In this document: one piece after another, positions 44,271 through 53,095 of the stretch | How positions within the stretch are numbered: the first letter of the stretch is position 1 | Layout: each line of letters opens with the position of its first letter | Assembly (NCBI RefSeq): GCF_011806575.1 | Contig: NZ_JAATOO010000013.1 | Span: forward strand, 62,001-126,000 | Direction: 5' to 3' | From: Vibrio hepatarius | GTDB taxonomy: Bacteria; Pseudomonadota; Gammaproteobacteria; Enterobacterales; Vibrionaceae | DNA: 64,000 nucleotides | The notes under the pieces: generated by a model | The model's input: only the letters and a program-made list of their open reading frames with translations | Database searches by the model: none | What the model was told of the DNA's origin: nothing | Translations under genes and position numbers: made by a program

Positions 44271-45698
44271 ATGCAACAGATACAAAACCAAAGCCTTGTT
44301 TCGTTTATGGTAGCGAATCCACAACAGGGCATTGCCGTTACCAACCCGGCGACCGGAGAGCTCCTTGGGTACGCACCAGTCTCAAGCGAAAATGACATTT
44401 TAAACAGCATTGAACGTGCCAGTGTGGCGCAGAAAGAATGGGCGGCACTGCCAGCAAAAACGCGCGCAGGCATGCTCAATCGTTGGTTCCGACTCCTGAT
44501 AGAAAACAAAGCAGACCTTGGCCGTCTGATGACCTTAGAGCAAGGTAAGCCATTGGCTGAAGCTCAAGGTGAAGTGCTTTACGGCGCGAGCTTTATCGAG
44601 TGGTTTGCTGAAGAAGCGAAACGTACATACGGTGAAACGATCCCTGCGCCGAGTGCAGACAAACGTTTGGTGACGATCAAACAGCCAATTGGTGTTGCCT
44701 GTGCGATTACGCCTTGGAACTTCCCAATTGCGATGATCACGCGCAAAGCAGGACCCGCTTTAGCCGCAGGTTGTAGCTTCGTCGTAAAACCATCTGAATC
44801 TACGCCGCTGTCTGCGTTTGCGGTTGCAGAGCTCGCCTACCAAGCGGGTATCCCACGCGATGTGCTGCAAGTGGTACTGGGTGAAAACTCACGTCAGGTA
44901 GGCGTTATCTTCACTTCGCATCCGTTGATTCGCAAGTTGTCTTTCACGGGTTCTACTCAGGTGGGTAGCGTGCTGATGCAACAAAGCGCGGCTGACATCA
45001 AACGTACATCAATGGAGCTGGGTGGTAACGCGCCGTTTATCGTATTCGATGATGCGGATATTGATGCAGCGGTTGCGGGCGCGATGGCGTCGAAATTTCG
45101 TAACGCAGGTCAAACGTGTGTTTGCGCCAACCGTTTCTACGTACACAGCAAAGTGTACGACGAGTTTGTCGCGAAGTTCGACGCTGCGGTTCAGAAGCTC
45201 AAAGTCGGCAACGGCTTAGAAGAGGGCGTGAACATCGGCCCTGTGATCAGCGAGTCAGCGAAACAAGGCATCCAAGCGTTGATCGATGGTGCCATTGCGC
45301 AAGGCGCGCAGCCGGTTTCAGAACTTAAAAAACTGGATGGTCTATTTATGCAGCCAGTGGTGCTCAAAGATGTCACTCACGACATGAAGATTGTCTCTGA
45401 GGAGATCTTTGGCCCGGTCGCGCCAGTGATTCGTTTTGATAACGATGAACAACTGATCGAAATGGCGAATGACACCATTTACGGCCTCGCGTCGTACTTC
45501 TACAGCCAAAACATCCACCGTGTTTGGAAAATCGCAGAAGCGCTGGAATACGGCATGGTCGGTATTAACGAAGGCATGATCTCTACTGAAGTCGCTCCTT
45601 TCGGTGGTGTTAAGCAGTCCGGCATCGGGCGTGAAGGAGCAAAACAAGGCATCGATGAATACATGGATGTGAAATACCTCTGCTTTGGCGGTAACTAA
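44271..45698 (+). CDS. gabD: Succinate-semialdehyde dehydrogenase
   Basis: A 475-residue aldehyde dehydrogenase: ITPWNFPIAMITRKAGPALA, SMELGGNAPFIVFDDADIDA (catalytic Glu), NAGQTCVCANRFYVH (catalytic Cys) and APFGGVKQSGIGREG, the GabD pattern. It oxidises succinate semialdehyde, the product of GabT, to succinate. AAAGGA six bases upstream points to ATG 44271 rather than 44265. It is followed by gabT 14 bases later. Confidence 0.9.
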   Translation: MQQIQNQSLVSFMVANPQQGIAVTNPATGELLGYAPVSSENDILNSIERASVAQKEWAALPAKTRAGMLNRWFRLLIENKADLGRLMTLEQGKPLAEAQGEVLYGASFIEWFAEEAKRTYGETIPAPSADKRLVTIKQPIGVACAITPWNFPIAMITRKAGPALAAGCSFVVKPSESTPLSAFAVAELAYQAGIPRDVLQVVLGENSRQVGVIFTSHPLIRKLSFTGSTQVGSVLMQQSAADIKRTSMELGGNAPFIVFDDADIDAAVAGAMASKFRNAGQTCVCANRFYVHSKVYDEFVAKFDAAVQKLKVGNGLEEGVNIGPVISESAKQGIQALIDGAIAQGAQPVSELKKLDGLFMQPVVLKDVTHDMKIVSEEIFGPVAPVIRFDNDEQLIEMANDTIYGLASYFYSQNIHRVWKIAEALEYGMVGINEGMISTEVAPFGGVKQSGIGREGAKQGIDEYMDVKYLCFGGN

Positions 45699-45712
45699 TT
45701 AAGGACAAGACA

Positions 45713-46984
45713 ATGACAAATCAACAACTACATCAAAGAAGAAGCCAAGTTATCGCGCAAGGCATGGGCGCACTCTACCCACTTTACGTCGAAAAAGCAG
45801 AAAACGCTTACGTATGGGATATCGAGGGCAACAAATACATCGACTTCGCGGCAGGCATTGCGGTAACTAACACGGGGCATTCTCACAAACGTATCAGTCA
45901 AGCGGTAAAAGCTCAGTTGGATAACTTCTCTCACACTTGTGCGATGGTGACACCTTACGCATCATTCGTTGAACTCGCGGAAAAGCTGACAGAACTTGCT
46001 CCAGGTGAGACTAAGAAGAAAGCGATCTTCCTGACCACGGGCGCGGAAGCGGTCGAAAACGCAGTGAAAGTGGCGCGCGCTCATACTGGTCGTAGCGGTG
46101 TGATTGCGTTTAAAGGCGGCTTTCACGGTCGCACAAACATGACAATGGGGCTAACGGGTAAAGTTGCGCCGTACAAAGCGGGTTTTGGTCCTTTCCCGAA
46201 TGAAATTTACCACGCGCCGTACCCGAATGCGTTCCACGGCATCAGCGTTGAGCAAAGCTTGCAAGCGATCGACGATCTATTTGCTTGTGATATCGAACCA
46301 TCACGCGTTGCAGCGATCATCTTCGAACCAGTACAAGGTGAGGGTGGTTTCTACAAAGCGCCAGAGGAGTTTGCACAAGGCTTGCGTCAACTGTGTGATA
46401 AGCACGGTATCATGCTGATTGCGGATGAGATCCAAACCGGTTTTGCCCGTACCGGTAAAATGTTTGCCACAGAGTACCTCGGCATCGAACCAGATCTAAT
46501 GACAATGGCGAAAGGCATTGCTGGTGGTTTCCCAATCTCAGCGGTCGTGGGTAAAGCGGATGTGATGGACTCTGCACTGCCAGGTGGTTTAGGTGGTACT
46601 TACGCGGGGTCTCCACTCGGCTGTGTTGCCGGTCTTGAAGTGCTGAAAATCATCGAAGAAGAAGATTTGTGTGCCAAAGCGATGGGCATTGGTGAGGTAG
46701 TGAATGCACGCTTGACCAAGCTGCAGAAATCAGTGCCTGCCATTGGTGAAATTCGCACTACTGGCGCGATGATGGCAATTGAGTTTACGGATCCAGAATC
46801 AGGTAAGCCTTTGCAAGATATGACCAAAGCGGTCATCAGCAAAGCACAAGAAAACGGTCTTATTCTGCTTTCTTGTGGGGTAAAAGCGAATGTGATTCGT
46901 CTGTTGCCACCGCTGACTATTGAGTCTGAAGTGCTCAACGAAGGCTTAGAAAAACTGGAGAAAATTATTCTCGAAGTCGCATAA
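45713..46984 (+). CDS. gabT: 4-aminobutyrate aminotransferase
   Basis: A 423-residue class III PLP aminotransferase. The PLP lysine lies in MTMAKGIAGGFPISAVVGK and the cofactor Asp in LIADEIQTGFART; FLTTGAEAVENAVKVARAHT and FKGGFHGRTNMTMGLTGK are also present. It moves the amino group of GABA to 2-oxoglutarate, giving succinate semialdehyde for GabD. Last gene of the operon; TAAGGACAAGACA precedes the ATG and a hairpin follows its stop. Confidence 0.93.
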   Translation: MTNQQLHQRRSQVIAQGMGALYPLYVEKAENAYVWDIEGNKYIDFAAGIAVTNTGHSHKRISQAVKAQLDNFSHTCAMVTPYASFVELAEKLTELAPGETKKKAIFLTTGAEAVENAVKVARAHTGRSGVIAFKGGFHGRTNMTMGLTGKVAPYKAGFGPFPNEIYHAPYPNAFHGISVEQSLQAIDDLFACDIEPSRVAAIIFEPVQGEGGFYKAPEEFAQGLRQLCDKHGIMLIADEIQTGFARTGKMFATEYLGIEPDLMTMAKGIAGGFPISAVVGKADVMDSALPGGLGGTYAGSPLGCVAGLEVLKIIEEEDLCAKAMGIGEVVNARLTKLQKSVPAIGEIRTTGAMMAIEFTDPESGKPLQDMTKAVISKAQENGLILLSCGVKANVIRLLPPLTIESEVLNEGLEKLEKIILEVA

Positions 46985-47015
46985 AATCGGCTATCCGACT
47001 AAATGTTAATGGAAG

Positions 47016-47049
47016 AGGAAATCGTTGCTTGCGACGGTTTTCTTTTTTT
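47016..47049 (+). terminator. Intrinsic terminator of the puu/agu/gab operon
   Basis: An imperfect stem between GGAAATCGTTGC and GCGACGGTTTTC is followed by seven T residues, about 30 bases after the gabT stop. Confidence 0.7.
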
Positions 47050-47244
47050 ATTTCATCGAGTTGATGAAACGTTAACCATGTGAGATTAAAAATGCAGCAG
47101 CGTTAGGTGTGAAATGTGTTTCATGTCGAAAATAATCGTTTGGTGTAGTGATATCGGGTGCTTTGATGGTGAGAAAAAATTACATTTGAATCAATGATCT
47201 ATGTAACACCAAAGATTAATGTTTACCTACTATTAAGGATTCTG

Positions 47245-48261
47245 ATGAAACGTTCACTAATTGGATTAACCATACTTGCTTCATTTGGCTGTTTTGCTGA
47301 TGGCGCACTGGATCTCAATACACTGTCAAATAACGATACCGACAATCTGGTCTGGGTTGGTCACCTAAGCCCTGACACCGATAGTGCAGTTTCCGTGATC
47401 TTGGCGTCACATATCTACGGTGGTGAAGCGGCTCTAACCGGAGATGCCAATCCAGAAAGCAAGTTTGTGTTTAAATATTGTGGAATGGACGCGCCAAAAG
47501 TGAAGGCGAACTTCTCTTCTCACGATATAGGCTTGGTGGATTTCAATCAGTCTACTCAATTAGCAAAATCGGTTGACCCAAGCTCTATTGTGGCGATTAT
47601 TGACCACCATGCAATGGGCAGTTCGCCAATCAGCATGCCTCAAATTGTCACAATGGATATACGCGCATGGGGTTCTGCAGCCACGATTCTGGCTGCCAAC
47701 GCGGAAGAGTTGCATATCAAGTTGCCGAAAAACGTTGCGTGTGCGGGATTGGGCGCGATTCTCTCTGATACAGTGGTATTCCAGTCTTCAACAACAACCG
47801 AATACGATAAGCGCTATGCTGAAAAACTGGCTGAGATTGCGGGCGTAAAAGATATCAACGATTTTGGTCAGCAGATGTTATTGGCTAAATCCGACCTAAG
47901 CCATTTTTCAGCAGAAACAATTCTGACGATGGATTATAAGAACTTTGAGTTTGCAGGTAAGAAAGTGGGTATCGGTGTGGCAGAAACGCTGAGAGCACAG
48001 CAGCTAATCAACCGCAAACAAGATTTCTTTGAAGCCATTCAAGCGTATAAGAAAGCGCAAAATCTTGATTATCTGTTCTTCTCGATCACTGACACTAAAC
48101 ACAAACGCGCGAACATTCTTTGGGCGGATGACGCAGATAAACAGGTCTTGTCAGAAGCGTTCAAAATGAAGATAAAGAGCGATATCTTGGTGCTAGATGG
48201 TGTCACCTCTCGTAAGCGTCAAATTGGCCCTGCAATTCAGCAAGCGATAGAAGCGCTGTAA
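47245..48261 (+). CDS. ppaC: Exported manganese-dependent (family II) inorganic pyrophosphatase
   Basis: A 338-residue DHH-family protein. Metal-binding motifs are GHLSPDTDS (His40, Asp44, Asp46), VDFNQSTQ, IIDHHAMG and, in the C-terminal DHHA2 domain, SRKRQIGPAI. An N-terminal signal peptide is clear (MKRSLIGLTILASFGCFADG), whereas typical family II enzymes are cytoplasmic. ATG 47245 has AAGGATTCTG in front; a longer frame from 47194 lacks one. It hydrolyses pyrophosphate to phosphate, here possibly in the periplasm to scavenge phosphate. Confidence 0.88.
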   Translation: MKRSLIGLTILASFGCFADGALDLNTLSNNDTDNLVWVGHLSPDTDSAVSVILASHIYGGEAALTGDANPESKFVFKYCGMDAPKVKANFSSHDIGLVDFNQSTQLAKSVDPSSIVAIIDHHAMGSSPISMPQIVTMDIRAWGSAATILAANAEELHIKLPKNVACAGLGAILSDTVVFQSSTTTEYDKRYAEKLAEIAGVKDINDFGQQMLLAKSDLSHFSAETILTMDYKNFEFAGKKVGIGVAETLRAQQLINRKQDFFEAIQAYKKAQNLDYLFFSITDTKHKRANILWADDADKQVLSEAFKMKIKSDILVLDGVTSRKRQIGPAIQQAIEAL

Positions 48262-48286
48262 CCCTCTACAATCACTAAATGTACTT

Positions 48287-48318
48287 AACAAACCACCTTT
48301 ACGGGTGGTTTGTTGTTT
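48287..48318. terminator. Bidirectional intrinsic terminator
   Basis: AACAAACCACC (48287-48297) pairs with GGTGGTTTGTT (48304-48314), followed by a T-rich tail. It separates ppaC from the converging EAL gene. Confidence 0.9.
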
Positions 48319-50237
48319 TATAGCGTCGTCAAGGCATTTAAAGTGAGTGGGTGTTGAGTAAAGTACTGTTCGCAGAATAGAGAAAACTCTTGTTGAGGAA
48401 TGGGTTTAGAGAAGTAATAACCCTGAAATTCATCCACACCCAAAGCCATTAAGCTGCGTAATTGCGAGGCATCTTCGATACCTTCGGCGACGACTTTAAT
48501 CCCTAACTGGTGCGAGAGAGTCACAATCGCTGAAATAAAGAAGGTCTGGTTTGACTTTGTGCCAAGGTTTTGCACAAATGATTTGTCGATTTTAAGTTTA
48601 CTAAAATTCAAGTGGTTCAAGTTATACAGCGACGACCAGCCAGTACCGAAATCGTCCAATGCTAAGCGCACGTTGAGCTTTTCTAAGCTGCTAATTATGT
48701 TATTACTGCGTTCAATATCATCGAGCGTCATGGTTTCGGTGATTTCCAATACAATCGAGTCGAGGAAGTTTGGAACAGTCCCTAATGTCTCCAAAACCAG
48801 TTGTGGTAGCTCTTCATCAAATAATGAGTCGGACAAGTTTACGGCCACTTCGATACGGTGGCGGAACTCACGCCACTCAATGGCAAGAGCCTGCTGAACC
48901 TGTAGGAAAATCCATCGCCCTAAATCTTTGGCGATACCTGACTCTTCAGCTATTTGGATTAAATATTCAGGGTTAATCTGTCCGTATTCAGGGTGATTCC
49001 AGCGTATAAGTGCTTCACAACCAAGTCTATCGTTTTGCCGAGGCACAATAGGCTGGAAGGCCAAATAGAGTTGCTTTTGCTCACTTGAGGAAATCAGCTT
49101 CGCAAGCTGATCGGAGAGTTTTTTCTTTTTTCGGTGTTCGAGCGCTATCTTTCTACTAAAGAAAACGATCTGTTGGCTGTGGATCTTTTTAGCAATATTG
49201 AGTGCGAAGTCGGCGTTGTTAAGCACGGTATCAAATTTGGTTGGATACTGCTCGTTGCTATCAATCGCATCTTGACAGGTCGCCACCCCCATAGAGATTC
49301 TCATTCGCTTCGAGCGGTCCAAACGGGGCAGGGTATCATTCAAGTCATTGAGCAGTGACTTAATGAAAAACTCGAAATCTACGTCGTACTTATCGGCTAT
49401 AACAGCAAATTGATCAGCCCCGACCCTAGCACAGGAGAACTCAAATTTGTCGGCTTTGCGTTTTATCTGTGCTGCCACTTCGCAAAGTACCTTGTCACCA
49501 TATTCGTAGCTGACAGTATCGTTAATGTCTTTAAAGTGGCGGATATCCAAGAGCACTACTGCGTGTTTCTGTTTACTATCACTTAGGCATTTTAATTGGG
49601 AGAGCAAATAGTTGCGATTCTTTAGCTTGGTGAGAGGGTCGTGCCAAGTAATAAATTGTTGATGTTTGGAGTCGCGATAGAGTCGTATCGAAAAAAAGGC
49701 CAGCACAACCATAATCAACGCCATGTCGATGAATACCGTCTGGCGATTCTCGGCGATCAATGCTCGGTTTTCTACAGACGATAAACCCGTAAAGTTAATC
49801 AGTAACAGGTTACGTATCTTAGGGTACACCTGCTCGATGTCACTGAGTAGTCGCGCAACTTGCTCTTTGTCGCCTTGAGCAATACCTTTTTCGTACTTTT
49901 GTAAAATAGTGAACGCTTCTTCTACTACGTTACCTGAGTTGTAATGCGTCCGTACATCATGAGTTTCTGCGCTGTGCAAGAATGTATCGTATCGATTCCA
50001 CAAAATATCGTAGCTTAAATTCAAGTCGTGTTTGGTTACTGAGTCACTGATAAGGTATTTTTCACCTTGGTGAGTAAACTCTAATGTTTCAATTTCGAGT
50101 TGCGCTAACGCCCATGCAGATAACTGGGTGTCTTTAGTGAGAATATTGTACGCATCGTTAAACTTCACCAACGTCCATAAGGTGAATAAAAACAAGGCGA
50201 ACACAAACAGTATAAAAAGAGCGATTCGACGACTCAT
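48318..50237 (-). CDS. Membrane c-di-GMP phosphodiesterase with degenerate GGDEF and intact EAL
   Basis: A 639-residue protein with TM segments near residues 5-25 and 170-190 enclosing a helical periplasmic sensor region. The GGDEF domain has lost its catalytic loop (ARVGADQFAV instead of GGDEF) though DPLTKLKNR remains. The EAL domain is complete: GCEALIRWNHPEYG, EITETMTLDD, LDDFGTGWSSLYNL, KIDKSFV and VVAEGIED. Phosphodiesterase activity is expected and cyclase activity is not. I start at ATG 50237; a TTG three codons earlier is unlikely. It is co-directional with the exported protein just upstream, which may be its sensor partner. Confidence 0.9.
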   Translation of the reverse strand: MSRRIALFILFVFALFLFTLWTLVKFNDAYNILTKDTQLSAWALAQLEIETLEFTHQGEKYLISDSVTKHDLNLSYDILWNRYDTFLHSAETHDVRTHYNSGNVVEEAFTILQKYEKGIAQGDKEQVARLLSDIEQVYPKIRNLLLINFTGLSSVENRALIAENRQTVFIDMALIMVVLAFFSIRLYRDSKHQQFITWHDPLTKLKNRNYLLSQLKCLSDSKQKHAVVLLDIRHFKDINDTVSYEYGDKVLCEVAAQIKRKADKFEFSCARVGADQFAVIADKYDVDFEFFIKSLLNDLNDTLPRLDRSKRMRISMGVATCQDAIDSNEQYPTKFDTVLNNADFALNIAKKIHSQQIVFFSRKIALEHRKKKKLSDQLAKLISSSEQKQLYLAFQPIVPRQNDRLGCEALIRWNHPEYGQINPEYLIQIAEESGIAKDLGRWIFLQVQQALAIEWREFRHRIEVAVNLSDSLFDEELPQLVLETLGTVPNFLDSIVLEITETMTLDDIERSNNIISSLEKLNVRLALDDFGTGWSSLYNLNHLNFSKLKIDKSFVQNLGTKSNQTFFISAIVTLSHQLGIKVVAEGIEDASQLRSLMALGVDEFQGYYFSKPIPQQEFSLFCEQYFTQHPLTLNALTTL

Positions 50238-50262
50238 AGTACCCAACCCACCTTCTAAAACG

Positions 50263-50736
50263 CTATTGGATAATTTCGATACGATTCACTTGCCACACCA
50301 TTCGGCTGTGTAAAATTTCATTGTTTTGTTCATTAAACTCACTCAGCGGATAGATCAACCAAACTGGTCCTTTGTCTCGCACACTCATCGTCTGACCGTT
50401 CTTTTTGATTGCGAAAACCGGATTGTATTTTTCAATATCTCGGTAGGGGATTCTTGACCAATAGTTGTTAAGTGCAGTGACTTTCAAGTCCGCATTCTCC
50501 ACTCCCAGCAGGTGCAGAATCTCTTTGGCAGAGATACCAACAAAGGTTGTGTCACCATTTGTCCAAGGAGTGCTTGTGATGACCTCTTTATCCACATAAG
50601 GCAAGAGTTGCTCTAATGTGAACTGATTTTCCTCTCCTTGGCTCTCTAACGTAAGGATATTTTCACTTGCGTAACTAACGAGAGTCATTACAGAAAATAC
50701 TGCTACGACAGCCGAGCGAACAAAATTTTTGAGCAT
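50263..50736 (-). CDS. Exported molybdopterin-oxidoreductase-like domain protein
   Basis: A 157-residue protein with a signal peptide (VVAVFSVMTLVSYAS). The mature part (FTLEQLLPYVDKEVITSTPW; FVGISAKEILHLLGV; LNNYWSRIPYRDI; PVWLIYPLSEFNEQN) resembles the small oxidoreductase molybdopterin-binding (SUOX-like) domain proteins that occur beside GGDEF/EAL genes in Vibrio. The sequence is too short to hold the full cofactor site. Only 25 bases separate it from the downstream EAL gene, so they form an operon and it may modulate that sensor. Confidence 0.7.
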   Translation of the reverse strand: MLKNFVRSAVVAVFSVMTLVSYASENILTLESQGEENQFTLEQLLPYVDKEVITSTPWTNGDTTFVGISAKEILHLLGVENADLKVTALNNYWSRIPYRDIEKYNPVFAIKKNGQTMSVRDKGPVWLIYPLSEFNEQNNEILHSRMVWQVNRIEIIQ

Positions 50737-51064
50737 AACCTTACCTGTATACTTTATGGATTAGTGGTGTGATATTGATTCCACACTTATTTCACGCGCA
50801 AGATATATAAGTAAAATAGTTCAGGAGCAAGATGAACGTTAGGATATGCAATTTGGTTGGTTTATTGTAACGATTTGAAATATAACGTAAAATATTTTTT
50901 TGCAAAATGCGATGCAGATTGCACTATCTGGGGGTTGTTATGTAAGTGAATGAATTGTAATAACTTGTATTTTTGATAATGGGAATGATATACCATTTAT
51001 ATAAAGCAGCATTTAATCGTAAGAGAATGCAATAAATGTGAATTACGTCAATAATTTAAGTTGC
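50737..51064. other. AT-rich intergenic region
   Basis: No gene is supported. It should hold the promoter of the minus-strand operon ending at 48318. I saw no clear operator, hairpin or RNA signature. Confidence 0.35.
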
Positions 51065-51928
51065 TTAGTTTTGTTCATTACTTTCCAGTGAACGCGCCAA
51101 AAAGACCAACGCGATACCACCAAGAATCACGCTGCTGGTCAAAACGCTGTGCATAGATAGGGATTCACCTAGCAGCACAGAGCCAATGACTAAAGTAATA
51201 ACAGGTACCGATAGCTGGCTGATAGAGGCTTGAAGTAAGGAAAGATTTTTAAGCACTCGGTACCACAAAATGTAACCAAGTGCAGAGGCAATCGCACCAG
51301 AGGTTATAGCTAACAGGATACCTTGTGCTGTGAGGTTAATATCGCTGACTAACAGAGGCGAAATAAGCAAGCCTATCGCAGAAGCCGACATAAACCCCCA
51401 AGTAATCCCAGAGCTTGGCGAAGCGACCTTTTTGCCTAACGCAGTAAACAGCGCCCACGATACGCCAGAGAATATCATCAGCAGCGCCGAAAACAGATCA
51501 GGTCGAGTTGCCGATGGCAGCATCAACCAAACAAATCCAGCGATAGAACAGCCAATACCAATGACTTCCAGTCGTTTAAAGCGCTCTCCTTGCCACCAGT
51601 GCAGAATGAGTAAACTTAGCTGCACCGCACCAAACAGTAGCAGCGCGCCAGTTCCAGCCGCGAGCTGAATGTAGGCATATGAAAAAAGTATTGCATAAAC
51701 GAACAGTGCGGAACCGGCCATTAGGCTGAACTTGAACCCTGGAAAGCGCGCTTTGGTGTCGTTTCGCTTGAGTAACAATATCAGCGCTAATGTTATCGCT
51801 CCCGAGAATATTCGGATTAAGGTAAAGCTTCCGGCATCAATACTGCCTTCTGCCAATGCGAGTCGGCAAAGAATAGAGTTTGCGGCGAAAGCAAACATCG
51901 CGACCGCAACAAGTAGATATGTCGACAT
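51065..51928 (-). CDS. EamA/DMT-family permease
   Basis: A 287-residue protein with ten hydrophobic segments in two EamA repeats (FAANSILCRLALAEG at the start; VSWALFTALGKKVASPSSG opening the second). Families of this fold export or import metabolites such as amino acids and nucleosides. No substrate can be assigned from the sequence. It is a single gene with its own promoter region and has no link to the regulator upstream. Confidence 0.82.
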   Translation of the reverse strand: MSTYLLVAVAMFAFAANSILCRLALAEGSIDAGSFTLIRIFSGAITLALILLLKRNDTKARFPGFKFSLMAGSALFVYAILFSYAYIQLAAGTGALLLFGAVQLSLLILHWWQGERFKRLEVIGIGCSIAGFVWLMLPSATRPDLFSALLMIFSGVSWALFTALGKKVASPSSGITWGFMSASAIGLLISPLLVSDINLTAQGILLAITSGAIASALGYILWYRVLKNLSLLQASISQLSVPVITLVIGSVLLGESLSMHSVLTSSVILGGIALVFLARSLESNEQN

Positions 51929-52076
51929 GCAAGTTCCTTTTGAATAGTCGAAAGTGATGATTTCAATAGATAATAGATGGGCAAGCTAACCTAACACTTG
52001 CTCGGGATACAGACCGGACGGAAGGGATTTTTATTTCAAACAAGTGGATTTCTCGTCTTCCTTGACGAGAGTTTCG

Positions 52077-53078
52077 TTAGCCCCAGTGACCTTCTTCGTG
52101 GAACTTCGCTTTGATCTCAAGGATGTTAGGTAGCTGTTCCATGAAAATAGGCACCAGTTCTGGGTCAAAATGTTTACCCGTTTGTTGCTCAATAAACATC
52201 ACCGCTTCATCGATTGGCCATGCCTTCTTGTATGGTCGTTCACTGGTTAACGCATCAAATACGTCAGCGATTGCGGCCAAGCGTCCTTCTATCGGAATCT
52301 CTTTACCAACCAACCCTTCTGGGTAACCAGTGCCATCCCATTTTTCGTGGTGGGTGAGGGCAATGTTACGCGCTAACGAAATTAAAGAGGAACGGGGAGT
52401 ATCTAAAATGCTCGCACCGACGTTGACGTGTTTTTTCATTTGGTTGAACTCTTGTTCGTCCAACTTACCCGGTTTGAGCAGGATGTTATCTGGAATCGCG
52501 ATTTTGCCGATATCGTGCATAGTCGCTGCCATGCGTAGTTCGTCAGCTTGTTCCTCGTCCATACCGATGGCAAGCGCAAGAATTTTGACGTAGTGACTCA
52601 TACGCAGCACATGCATTCCGGTTTCATTGTCTTTGAATTCAGCCGCTCTGCCTAAGCGTTGGATCAAGTCAACCTGAGTGGCTTTGAGCACATCCATTTT
52701 GACCATCGACAGGTGGGTTTTCACCCGTGCACGCACGATGGCAGGCACAATGGGTTTAACAATGTAATCGACGCCACCAATTTCAAAACCTTTTTCCTCG
52801 TCTATTGATTCTCGCAGCGCGGTAACAAAAATAACAGGGGTCGCAGAAGTTTCAGGGTTTGCCTTGAGCTGTTCACACACTTCAAAGCCCGTCATTCCCG
52901 GCATCATAATATCGAGCAAGATTAAATCGAAGTAGTCTTGCTTCGCGAGCTTTAACGCATCTTGACCGGAACGAGCGAAAGACAAACGATAATGATCTTG
53001 GAGTACCTGCTTCATGACTTTTAAGTTAGCAGGTTCGTCATCAACAATGAGAATACGCGGCAGTGGTTTTCTATACAT
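52077..53078 (-). CDS. HD-GYP response regulator (c-di-GMP phosphodiesterase)
   Basis: A 333-residue protein: receiver domain (about 9-125; ILIVDDEPANLKVMKQ, phospho-Asp in LILLDIMMPGMTG, VDYIVKP) and a C-terminal HD-GYP domain (about 150-320; MHDIGKIAIPD, LTHHEKWDGTGYPEGLVG, ADVFDALTSERPYKKAW). HD-GYP enzymes hydrolyse c-di-GMP. The gene starts 17 bases after the end of the hybrid kinase gene upstream, so the two are a signalling pair. Confidence 0.93.
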   Translation of the reverse strand: MYRKPLPRILIVDDEPANLKVMKQVLQDHYRLSFARSGQDALKLAKQDYFDLILLDIMMPGMTGFEVCEQLKANPETSATPVIFVTALRESIDEEKGFEIGGVDYIVKPIVPAIVRARVKTHLSMVKMDVLKATQVDLIQRLGRAAEFKDNETGMHVLRMSHYVKILALAIGMDEEQADELRMAATMHDIGKIAIPDNILLKPGKLDEQEFNQMKKHVNVGASILDTPRSSLISLARNIALTHHEKWDGTGYPEGLVGKEIPIEGRLAAIADVFDALTSERPYKKAWPIDEAVMFIEQQTGKHFDPELVPIFMEQLPNILEIKAKFHEEGHWG

Positions 53079-53095
53079 AGACTAACGTTTCCTTC

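Noticed and set aside
52051-52070. Hairpin TCTCGTC-TTCCTT-GACGAGA after the HD-GYP gene
   Set aside because: The stem is good, but no T-run follows on the strand of the gene, so it was not called a terminator.
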